Origin: Maniola hyperantus
Lineage: Eukaryota > Arthropoda > Insecta > Lepidoptera > Nymphalidae
Direction of reading: 5' to 3'
DNA length: 64,000 bases
NCBI RefSeq assembly: GCF_902806685.2
Contig: NC_048555.1
Coordinates: forward strand, 8,494,001 to 8,558,000
Below the pieces are notes generated by a model. That model did not search any database and had not been told where the DNA came from. It saw only the letters and a list, made by a program, of their open reading frames with translations. Of this stretch, positions 18,377 through 30,300 are shown in pieces. Within the stretch, counting starts at the first letter, position 1; each line of letters begins with the position of its first letter. Position numbers and translations under genes: made by a program.

Positions 18377-21300
18377 GTAAGTTTTGTCTAATTGAAACTA
18401 CCTTTTACCCATATTTTTTTAAGAACCTACTAGAAATCTTTTAAATGTTATTGGTAATGCTAGTTCAGTGACCACAAAGTCACTTCTGCCATGCCTAATG
18501 TTATGCCCTTTTGGTATTGCTTTTGCAAGTAAACTACTGATTATATCACACTAAGTTTGAGGTGCAGCAACTAACTTGATCCCAATACAAAGTAAGCTTT
18601 ATTAACTTTGGTATTAATATGTTTGGAATAATAAAGTAAACAGTTCAGTTTGAAATGTATTCACTATGTAGTTTTGATACAAATTGAGACTGACTGTAAT
18701 CTGCAGCCCACCCACTTAAATTAACTTTATTCAAACAACAAAGTAATAAGTAGGTGCATTTTGTAAGTTAACTCTGTGCTACATTTCAATCAAAAATCGG
18801 TTAAACAGATGAGACATAAAAAGCTAGCTGACAGGCAGACACACTTTCGCATTTTAATATTAGTAAGGGTGTTATTTTCATATTAGTATATTTTTTCAGG
18901 AACTGGGGCTTTACTATCACACAGATACAGGCTGTTACTACTATTATTCTGATGAAAAGCAAACTTTTGTATTTCACTCGTATCCATACAAAAGTGCAAT
19001 GAACGAATCTACAAAACCTCAACAAGTTAAAAAAGCTGCTAAAAAGAAAAAGGTACATTCATTTGACAGTCATGAATATTAGATTTTGCTTGTGGCTCTG
19101 TTCATATTGTGTAATTAAGTTTCAAATATCCTGTGGGAACTTTTTGTCTTCCATGGTTAAATAGTAGCCATTAAAGTTACTAGATCTAGCTATTTGGATG
19201 TCCTTCCCCAGGCAGTGCTTGAGCATTGTGTCCAATTTTATTGTGTAGTTAAGACAAAAAGAAGTAATTAACAAACAAATCCAATTTAAGATTTGAAATA
19301 TTGGTATGGATTTCAAAATAATATATGTTACAATAAAATTAATAAGAGCCCTCGCCAATGGCGACTTTTTGTAGCGATGCTGTCGCGCGTTTACTAAACA
19401 CATGCCAGCATTACTACTAACGCGTGTTAGTCGGATTAGCAACGCGCTACTGCATCGCCACTGTATCGATGCAAACGCGCGACCGTGTTGGACGACATCG
19501 GGGAAAGAACGGAGGGATGCGCATGAATGGAGAACCAAGCATCAGTGCAACATTTTTTTCTCGTATGCATCGAGACAGAAGCGCGGCAGTATCGCGTTTG
19601 CATCGCGACTGAATCTAAGACCGTGGGCGAGGGCACACAGCTAGCGACGGCTTCGCGACTGTATCGATGCGGAAGCGCGACAGCATCGCTACTGTATCGC
19701 TATAAAAAGTCGCCGGGCGAGGGCTCTAACCACTAGATGATCCTTCCAACTGCCTGCATGGATTTACGTTTTTTGATACTGTGTTGAAAAGTAGCCCATG
19801 CCTATTTCTAGGAAGCAAGCTCTATACCAAATAGATAATGCCCTTAACATCATTCATGTGGATTTAAGTATTTTATATTTTATATCCCATGGCAACTCTT
19901 TGATTTTCTGAGACAAAAAGTAGTTCTTTCTTTCTTTCTTTTCAGGCACCACCGTCCAACGATATTGAAAACCTGAGGAAACAATTGAATCAGGTTTCAC
20001 TCCGAGAATCAACCGTCTTAGGTAAATACTATGCTAAGATGTCGCTCCCAAATACCAACATCTGAAATGTTATATTACAGGATAATGAAGATGGGGAAAC
20101 CAAGCCTAAACGCAGGAAGACGAAGAATGCAAAAAAGAAACAGGAAAACCCTATTGACAAGGTTGAAAAAGATGAAGAAATGCAAATTGATAATGAAGAA
20201 GAAGTTGTAGATACTTCTGTAGCAGTAAAAGAAGTAGAGATTGATTTGAGTAGAGAGTTAGAAGATGGAGAATGCAGTGACACAGCGAGTGAGGAGTCGG
20301 ACGGTGAAGTTTCAGATGCAAGCACATCAACTGCCAGTGATGATGGTAAAAGGAATAGAATATTGGGGCTTTTACTAAACTTTGTCTATATTGAAAGTTG
20401 TGAAGAGAACTACTAACTTTACTAAACTATTAAACTATACTAAATGTTGTAAAGAGAGTTTTATATTAGAATTAATTGTTGCGAGTTGACTTTTTTTTAT
20501 AAATATAAAGACTTAATTTGTTTCTTACATGAAAGAGATCCGTATTTTCTATTTGATTCACAACATTGTGTTTGTTGTTTAATTATACTAAACGTTGTGA
20601 AGAGAATTATATTAGAACTAGATGATGCCCGGGACTACGTCCGCGTGGATGTAGGTTTTTGAAAATCCTGTGGGAACTCTTTAATTTTCCGGGATAACAA
20701 GTAGCCTATGTCTTTCCCTGGGATGTAAGCTAACTCTGTACCTAATTTCATCAAAATCAGTTAAACTGTTGGGCCGTGAAAAGCAGACAGACAGACACAC
20801 TTTCGCATTTATAATATTAGTATGGATTAATTGTTGCGAGTAGACTTTTTTGAATGAAAGAGATCTGTATTTTCTATTTGAATAATGAATAGAAAAGGTG
20901 CATGCCCAGGATCTAACCCCCGACCAACCAAATAGGAGGGGGACGGGTGGACCACTAGGCTATTACTTAATTATATATGACGCGCACCAATAGAGAAACA
21001 AATCGATAAAAGTGCGATAGTTAATCATTCAATCTCACACAGTATATCTTTGTATAGTGTGTGAGTGAGACGGAATGATTAGTGCAGCTTCGTTTCGATT
21101 TGTTTCTTTAACTGCATGCATTATAACAATTTCAACCATATTATGTCAAAATAAATAAGTTCATAAAAAGAAATAGAAGCAACTCCTCCGCTCCAGTACT
21201 TTCCGTCTGTGGGCGTTGCGCCTTAGATTTTTTTGATTAAGTCCTAGAAAAGGGATTTAATATTTAATAGGAATAAAATTTATATTGTTTTGGTTTAAAA

Positions 21301-24300
21301 AAATTTTTTTTTCAGAAGTAGCAAAACATCATCCACCTTGTATGCGTATCATAGTTCGAGAGACAGGCTTGGCAAAACTGAAGGTGGGCAGTCTTTACCT
21401 CATCACTAAGGATGGAGGGACTATTGGCAGGGAGGGGGACCACCACGCTATAGTTTTGAGAGACCATAACGTTTCCAGGGTAAGTTTTATAATATTTTTC
21501 ATCAAAACTGCAAGTTTATGTTGTAATTTCAGTACATTCAAATTGTATAATTCCTTATGATCATGTCAAAAATAAAGCATTTTTAAATTAAAAAATTAAA
21601 AAAGTTTTAGTATTCTTGGTTGAAACTTGGGAACTGGACTACACGAACTTCGAACCCCTATTTTATCCCCTAAGGGATTGAATTTTCAAAAATCATTTCT
21701 TAGCCGATGTCTATGTCATAATAGCTATCTGCATGCGAAACTTTATCCTGATCCGTCCAGTAGTTTGAGCTGTGCGTTGATAGATTTGTCAGTCAGTCGG
21801 TCACCTTTTCGAGAAGATGCTAACGTTATATTATCACTTACAACGGACAAATAAGTGTGAAAAAGAACTCCAGGACAAAGAAAAAGAAGATCACTAACAT
21901 AATATCATTATAAATTTGTTACAGAATCATTTAGACCTGAAATACGACGTGGAAGAAAGAGCATACTATGCAGTAGACTTGGGCTCTAAAAACGGCACTC
22001 TTCTCAATGGCAGCCGAATGTCAGAAAGCCAACAAACTAGCGATCCAATGCAGGTAATTTGTTTTTTCATTACAGTTATCTTCTAAATATATAAAAGGAA
22101 AAGGTGACTGATTGACTGACTGATGACTGACTGACTGAATGATCTATCAACACAGCTCAAACTACTGGACGGATCGGGCGGAAATTTGGCATGCTGATAG
22201 CTGATAGATATAATACTATACTATATAAAATAATAGCGGATGCTAAGAAAGGATTTTTCAAAATTCTATCCCTAAAGGGGTAAAATGGGGGTTTAAAATT
22301 TGTGTAATTGTCGCGGACGAAGTCGCAGGAATAAGCTAGTGTAATGTAATTTTAATTAATGTAACTCAAATCCATATTTCCATATCCATAATAAGTGTGT
22401 CTTTTAGCTTTTCACAACCGATAGTTTATCCGATTTTCACGAAAGTTGGTACAGAGGTTGCTTGCATCCAAGGGATAGACATAAGTTACTTTTTGTCCTG
22501 GAGAATTAGAGAGAAACTACTAGCATAGCTTCCTCCATCGCCTACTGACTGACTGAGCTTTCTTATGGCGGCCATAGTTGGCGACCATGTCTCGGGTATG
22601 CAACAAGCCCTTAATAAAACCGACTAGACTGTCGTAGTAGTTTTCTTCTTCTTCTTTGCATCTCACTAGCGAAGGTTGGCAGTCAGCTTATCGTATACCA
22701 CTCTAATCTAAATATATAAAAGGAAAAGGTAACTGACTGACTGACTGACTGATATATCAACGCACAGCTCAAACTACTGGACGGATCGATCTAAAATTTG
22801 GCATGCAGATAGCTATTATGACGTAGGCATCCGCTAAGAAAGGATTGTTGAAATTCGATCCCTAAGGGGGTGAAATAGGGGTTTGAAATTTGTGTAGTCC
22901 ACGCGGACGAAGTCGCGAGCATGAGCTAGTAATTAATATTTCTGCAGCACTCGCGATTACCGTCCACTGCCGGATGTTGCGCAGCCAGGACTTTTTTCTG
23001 TGACTGACGCCTCTTCTTACAGCAGCTTTTCCCATCATGATGAGTTGTAGGAGTTGGTTTAGTTTGTTTTGATAAGTGTGTTGTTGCGCTGTAGTTATTG
23101 TACCACCTAATCGCGCATGCCACGTCCACATCTAGTAGACACAATGGGGCCGATTCTCTAGTACACAATCTCTAAACTAAACTAAATTAACTGGTCTAAA
23201 TCTAGTGCTTTCCTTTTCCGCAAGCAACATTATGAAAGGGATAGCAATAGATTTAGACGTGATATTTTAGTTTAGTTTAGAAATTGTGTACAAAGGAATT
23301 AGCCACAATGAACAACTAAAATTTCTGTATATCTATTAACTTGTTATCGTACGATAATTGTAGTCAGTTTTGTGGACTATCACTGCGCCAGGACTGTGGT
23401 CGACTTCCGCATTCGTGACTTTGTGAGTTCAGCTAATGGCCAGCATACGTCTATATGCCCACATTTCGAAAGCTTCTATACGTTTCCCGAGGTCTTCTTT
23501 AATGTTCCCACGTCTCACATCGGTATAGTAGTATGGGCCAGGTGTAACACCGCAGTAATCGAGTGCGTGCGCAAGGAGATTTTAAGACTTGTAGTAGTTT
23601 TAGTGGAGTAATTTTAAATTAGTCTATGAATGAATGAATTTATGAATGATTTGTTTATTCAATACATATCTTTGTCATAGGTAGTTCATGGCAGCACTAT
23701 ACAACTCGGTGAAACTAAGTTACTATGTCACATACACGCGGGAAACGACACGTGTGGCCACTGCGAACCAGGACTTCTTATGGAAAGTAAGAATATAACT
23801 ACGAATATTAAGCAAATAGCTATCGCTCGTCGTTTTACTCCCGTGGGAAATTCGAAAAATCTGGTCTTTTTCCTCATCTACTTTATAAAGCGAACCTCTA
23901 TGTGCAAAATTTCAGCTTTATAGGTCCAAGGGTTTGGACTGGGCGTTGATGTGTCACTGGGAGAGTCAGGACTTTTTATGTCATTATATGAGGTATATTT
24001 ATGACACAAAGAAACTTAAAAAAAATTATAGCCACGACAACCAAATAAAGGTTTAAGGCGGGACCGCATTACAGCGGCGCGGCGCGTCGCTTCGCGTCAA
24101 AACATTTTTTACAGACTGTTCACTGTAACTTGTTTTTTAATCCCTATCAATTAATGTTTGGATACAATCGAATTACACCATTTGTAGCTGATATATTAAA
24201 TACTAGATGACACCCGCGACTTCGTCAGCGTGGATTTAGGTTTTCTAAACATCTTTAATTTTCCGGGATAAATAGTAGACTGTCCTTCCGCGGGATGCAA

Positions 24301-27300
24301 GTTATCGCTGTACCAAATTTCGTCAAAATCAGTTAAACTGTTGGGCCGTGAAAAGCTAGCAGACAAACAGACAGACACACTTTCGCATTTATGATATTAG
24401 TATGGATTCAAAGGACTTTAAACCTTATAGCGCAAGAGAAAGAGAAGAAAGTGGCATACACGCGCACATGCAGCGTTCAGAAGCAGCATCAACTCGAACT
24501 GGCACGATTGAAGAACAAATACGCGCCTAAGCGTTTGGAGATAGAAGAAACCGCTTACAACGACAGAGCACAAGCGAGAAGAGAGACTGTCGGATCCTCT
24601 CATCATTCGGAGAAGACCCAGAGCAGCGATATTAATACGTAAGTTCTTTCTTTATTCGCGGTAGTTGCACGAGATTTGTCAGTAAACAATCTAAATCCAT
24701 ACTAATATTATAAATGCGAAAGTGTGTCTGTCTGTCTATCTGTCTGCTAGCTTTTCACGGCTCAATCGTTCAACCGATTTTGACGAATCTTGGTACAGAG
24801 ATAGCTTGCATCCCGGTCTATTTGGCTTCTGGAGCGAGCTTGGATGGCTGGAGTGAAGACTTCGGCGGGGAGGGGCAATGCACGCACAACAGACGGAAAC
24901 GATTAAGTGCGGAAACCAGCCCAGAGCGAAGAAGAAGAAGAGCTTGCATCCCGGGGAAGGACATAGGCTACTTTTTATCCGGAAAATAAAAGAGTTCCCG
25001 CTGAATTTTAAAAAAACCTAATTCCACGCGGACGAAGTCGCGGGCATCCGCTAGCAATTATATAAAAGGAAAAGGTGACTGACTGACTGATTGACTGACT
25101 GACTGACTGATCTATCAACGCACAGCTCAAACTACTGGACGGATCGAGCTGAAATTTGGCATGCACATAGCTATTATGACGTGGTCATCCGCTAAGAAAT
25201 GATTTTTGAAAATAATAGTCTAAACGATGTCTGTCCTAATGGTCTTAACCGCGACGCGTGCGCGAACCGACTCCCTTGATAAAAGACCCCTGATGGTTCG
25301 AAACTAGTCGGGCTAACGTCGACTGGATATGATATGTGAGTATATCCGTTGAAATATATTCTATATAATGGAAATTACTCACAATAGTTTAAACGCTAAA
25401 ACAGCGGATGGTCTTAAATTGACTAACATTAGTAAAAGAAATAAAGTATAAAACAACCACCTTTTATTCCTGGCAGGTTTATAACACCAGAGAACAAAGG
25501 TTTCAAATTGCTGGAGAAAATGGGCTGGTCAAAGGGTGAAGGACTCGGCAAGGATAACCAAGGCGAGCGGGAGCCGGTGAGTTTATGCTTATATAACAGT
25601 ATTATATTAGGCGCTGTGACTGTTTTTCTACGTGGAGCAATATTGAGATTGAGAGTTTAGGTGCTCATCGCATTACAATTGGGTATTTGACTATGTAAAA
25701 AAATTACTTCTCAGTGATTATCAAATAGAGGATCTTCCAAAATACGTAAAATCCACGTTCTTTGTTAATTTTAAGTGTAGTAACCATTTTAAAATATCGA
25801 TTAAACTAAAAAACTACGTCATTATGATGTGACGTCACATTCCAGTATTTCATAGAATATCGCATACTAAGTGCGACGTTTGATAAAAAGTTACTGATTT
25901 GATTTGTTGTCAAATACCGTATTGCAAGAAAACGTACCATTGTGTGAGTAATAACTCTCACCTTTGGGCTAGATCACCCCAGTACCAGCTCCTTTCATTT
26001 GATAGGATTCAAAAGCGGGCAGTCCGACTCGTGGACAATCCCAAACTAACCAGCTCGTTGGAAAGCCTAGAGCACCGCAGAGACGCACGCTCTCATTGCG
26101 TGTTGTACCGCCTTTATAACCTTATTACACCCTCCATTTTCTACAATCGCACCGCACGCCACCGAAAGCAATTTCAACCTCACCACGTGGGTACCTGGTG
26201 TACTTCGACCACCCATTGTGGCAGGTTTTTTTTCACGCTCATGCAAATTGGGATGATGACTATGTCAGAAACAAATTATTTTTTAGGAACTATTAAATAG
26301 AGGGTCTTCCAAAATTCGTGAAATCCACATCTGCTGTTTAAATTATCGATTTAACTAAAAATGTACCTCAAATTACGTCAAACGTTATCTGTATTGTCGT
26401 CACATCTGTGTATTTCATACAAGCTCTTTAACTTAGCGAGCACTTTGACGTTTGATAAAAAGTCGCGATTTGACTAGTAGCCTTCATCGCTTTTGTAGGA
26501 CCAACTCCTTCGGCGGTGTTCCCATTGGATTTCAACATGGAGTTATTTAAAGGGCGGATCTATTCTAGATAAATATCTGAAGAGTCTCATAAGTTATTTT
26601 TTATCCTCATCGGATTCTTAAAAACCTAAATCCACGCGGACGAAGTCGCGGGCATCATCTAGTAATAATATAATCGGCTGGTCTCCGACGAATCTTGTGT
26701 ATTCCTAATTTCCTAATTTGACTATTATTATCGCATGTCATGAATTAATTTTAAATGGGCAAGTCGAAGGAATCATTCGGATGACAATCTCGGAACAAAC
26801 CAGTGTGCCGGGGACTAAGTATAGCTTATGCACTATCATTATGTTTTTTAGCTCCTCTATATTATTATCCAGTGAAGACTGAGTTTGTTTTTAGACTGAA
26901 TTTGTCATTAGCATTTTAAATTGACCTAATTTTGGCGACTGGAAGACGCTTCTTGGTTTGTTTTAGGAAAAAACTTAGTTTTGAAGTGAAAACTTGGCTC
27001 CGGCGTTAGGCGATTTAGTGATGGTAAAAACTTCAATCACGCACATCACCGACATGCTAATGTTAATAAATAGTACTCGGAGTGTCGATAGATGTAAAAA
27101 CTAGACAATAGTTAAACTTACAAATTATGTAATTTAAATTTTTATTACTATAATTAATTTGAAAATCCAAAAAAAAAAAAAACCACTTACTTCATTTTTA
27201 GTTAATTTAAATAATTTAATCACATTACGGTTTCCAGAATTGGGTCTCCAAAGCAGAATAAAGGCTTTATTTAAACTAGCACTAACTATGTATATTCACC

Positions 27301-30300
27301 TGCAAGGAAAGTCGCATAAGCCGACCAACAAATCTAATTTGCGGTCAATAGGAAGTTTCTAGAATCTAGATTATTTCAGACAGCTCAAGCCGGACACTTA
27401 AGAAACTTTATCTATATAATTAAAGCCTATAGCGACCGATTTAGATTAATTTAATTATACTTAATACATCGTTAAATATCCTAAGCAGAGAGTTCTTGTA
27501 TACTAGAGCAGCAATGCAAAATTCACGAAGACCCCTCTGGCGCAGTGGTGAGCGCTGTACTCTTAAAAATGCGAGTGTTCGATTTCTGTCAGTGGAAATT
27601 AGAAACTTATACCTAATTTCTAAAATTATTATCACTGGTCTGGTTGGAGGTTTCGGCCGTAGCTAATTACCACTAGGACATACCGCCAAGCGATTTAGCA
27701 TTCTGGTATCATGCCGCGAATGCTATTTTTAGGTGGAGGTACTTTTTTGACGCCTGCGGGCCTTGCACCCAGTGGTGTAGCTACCTAGGGGCTAGGCGGG
27801 GCAGTGCCCCGGGGCCCTCGAATCCTTACCAGAAGATTTCAATAGAACTAATTTTTAAAAATTTCTCCTACTTCCCAAATAAATATGATCGGTTGTAGCC
27901 TGACTTTATTCGAAAGTTATACCTAGGGAATTCCCCTAAATACTTTCTGTGGGTTGGCAGTGTTTTCAATTTGACGGATAGCGATATGTGCGTTTTATTA
28001 TTCATCAATGTGCGTTTTATTGTGAATTCGAGTCAAGATTTTTTTTCGAGAACGATTAAAAAATTAATGCTATATCAGGAGGTAAGTAAGTTAATGTCAA
28101 TTGACTTAAGTACTGGTACATTACAGTGGTTTAATTTTATTTGATTTTAATAACACTCATTGATGTCCGTTACGTCAATAAAAGGACCCCATTCTTTGAT
28201 TTGCCCCAGGGCCCTTGGTTACCTACGCCACTGCTTGCACCAAATGATAGCTACAATAAAATTTACCTATTGGTGATTGCTGTCATCTTTCATTAGCTAA
28301 CACTTTCTCGCTATTGGCTAAAATAGTATACGAATTAAATAATTCAGCCAATTACAATATTCGCCACTGTCGCAATGAATAATGGATTCCGTGCTAAGTA
28401 AGCCCCCTGCGATTGATATAAGTTTGCCGTTCCATGTTCTAACTCAATGATCCTAAGGCGAAATCGGCATATAATAATAATTTCTGATAAATTCGTTCAT
28501 AATGAGACGTTAAGAAAATCTAAGGCGATGAATTATTATATCTCCATTATGATTCGACGTGACTAATTAGTTCACCCGAATAATATAATTGTATTCGAAA
28601 CTTATTGCAAAAAAGTTGTGGCAAAAGCTTGCGGTGAAATCCTGAAACGGTTTGAGCAGATAAAGGTTCTGTAATAAAATATAATATTAAATTACTAGCT
28701 TATGCTCGCGACTTCGTCCGCGTGGACTACACGAATTTCAAACCCCTATTTCACCCCCATAGGGGTTGAATTTTCAAAAATCCTTTCTTAGCGGATGCCT
28801 ACGTCATAATAGCTATCTGCATGCCAAATATCAGCCCGATCCGTCCAGTAGTTTGAGCTGTGTGTTGATAGATCAGTCAGTCAGTCAGTCACCTTTTCCT
28901 TTTATATAATTAGATTTGGTTTTACCACACATTTGAACTGTGAATGGCATCGTTATCAAGATACTTTCATATCTATCACATTGCACAACTTCGCTGCAGG
29001 TCCATTTTGACGTTTTGATGACGTGACGCGAGAGCTCAGTAATTCATCAACTTGTGACGACTCTCATCCCTCCCGCAGGAACCTATAGTACGCGACCGGT
29101 CGAGATGTCAATCGGGGTGGGGACGCACCGCACACCCGCACAGCTTACGCGCTAATCCGGTGCGGGATAGTGCGAGTGACTAGCGGGTGTGAGGGGCGTC
29201 TCGCCGCCTCGTACTCCAATTGTCATCTTAACCTGTCGCGCACTATACTCATTTGTGCGCTGTACCTTCAGTACCATAACACTTAAATGTCTTTGGTGGC
29301 CATGCGTTTGTTAAGCTGTAAGCAACAGCTGGTGGCGTGATTAGCTTGGCTCCAGTTACCAAGTGCAAAACGTGTTTTTCATTAAAACAACTAAAACAAA
29401 AAAGTGTAGACTAAAATAAATATAAATTCGAGTTGTGTGGTTTATAATATAATCAAAATAAGCTATTTATTGTTACCGTAATTTCGTATCCTCAAAATTG
29501 ATTGTAATAAAAACTAAGCAAAACTCGATTTTACGACTTAGCATTTTTATGTATTTTTAACGATTATATCGAAAACACATTACAACGTAACTGATTTATA
29601 AATGCCATAATTATTTTATCTTTACCCACGAGTCCCTAAAAGCCATTGAGTAATAAAATAGGAGGAGCAAACATACATTAGGCATCAAAAAGCGCATGCA
29701 GATAGCTATTATGACGTAGGCATCCGCTAAGAAAGAATTTTTGAAAATTCAACCCTTAAGGGGGTGAAATAGGGGTTTGAAATTTGTGTAGTTGCGGACG
29801 AAGTCGCGAGCATAGGCTAGTGGTGGCATAAAGGAACTCACATACATTTAATCTGAAAACATTTCACTGTTATTTTTGGGCAGTCGTGTGGTCTTCTTGT
29901 TCACACCAAAAAAAAATAAGGCCTAATGCTAAGTTAGCTAAAGGTAAGGAAGAAGGTTAGGCCGTTTTGCGAAACATCACGGCCCTCTAGTGTATGACAG
30001 CTCTCTGCTAAAAGGTTTATTTTTTCGCAGTACCCGTCCGTCTGTAGGTCACCCGGGCGTGGGCCTACCTGCCCATTTAAAACAATTTGCTTACTTTTTT
30101 TTCGCTGTTTCGCATTAGACTTGGACGAATGACGGCCCGCCATTAAATTGTGTCCAGACAGACGGTGACGTTAAGGGCATGTGCTTACTTCTGCTTTTTT
30201 GTGTTCCTTAAAATTCACAAAAGCGGTTCCAATGAAACGCCTTATGACCGTCGGTTGCAGAAACATTCATCATCATCATCAGGGGGGGCGAGATTTTGTA

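Noticed and set aside
19402..19736. Five overlapping ORFs on both strands
   Set aside because: All fall inside the PIF/Harbinger-type MITE and reflect its GC-rich inverted repeats.
22862..23168. Two overlapping minus ORFs as host genes
   Set aside because: One shows post-RT LINE motifs (RKKSWLRNIRQWT); the other is its frameshifted shadow.
25899..26300. 133-codon plus ORF as a host gene
   Set aside because: Contains LINE reverse transcriptase motifs (RIQKRAVRLVDNP, FYNRTARHRKQ) and is internally deleted.
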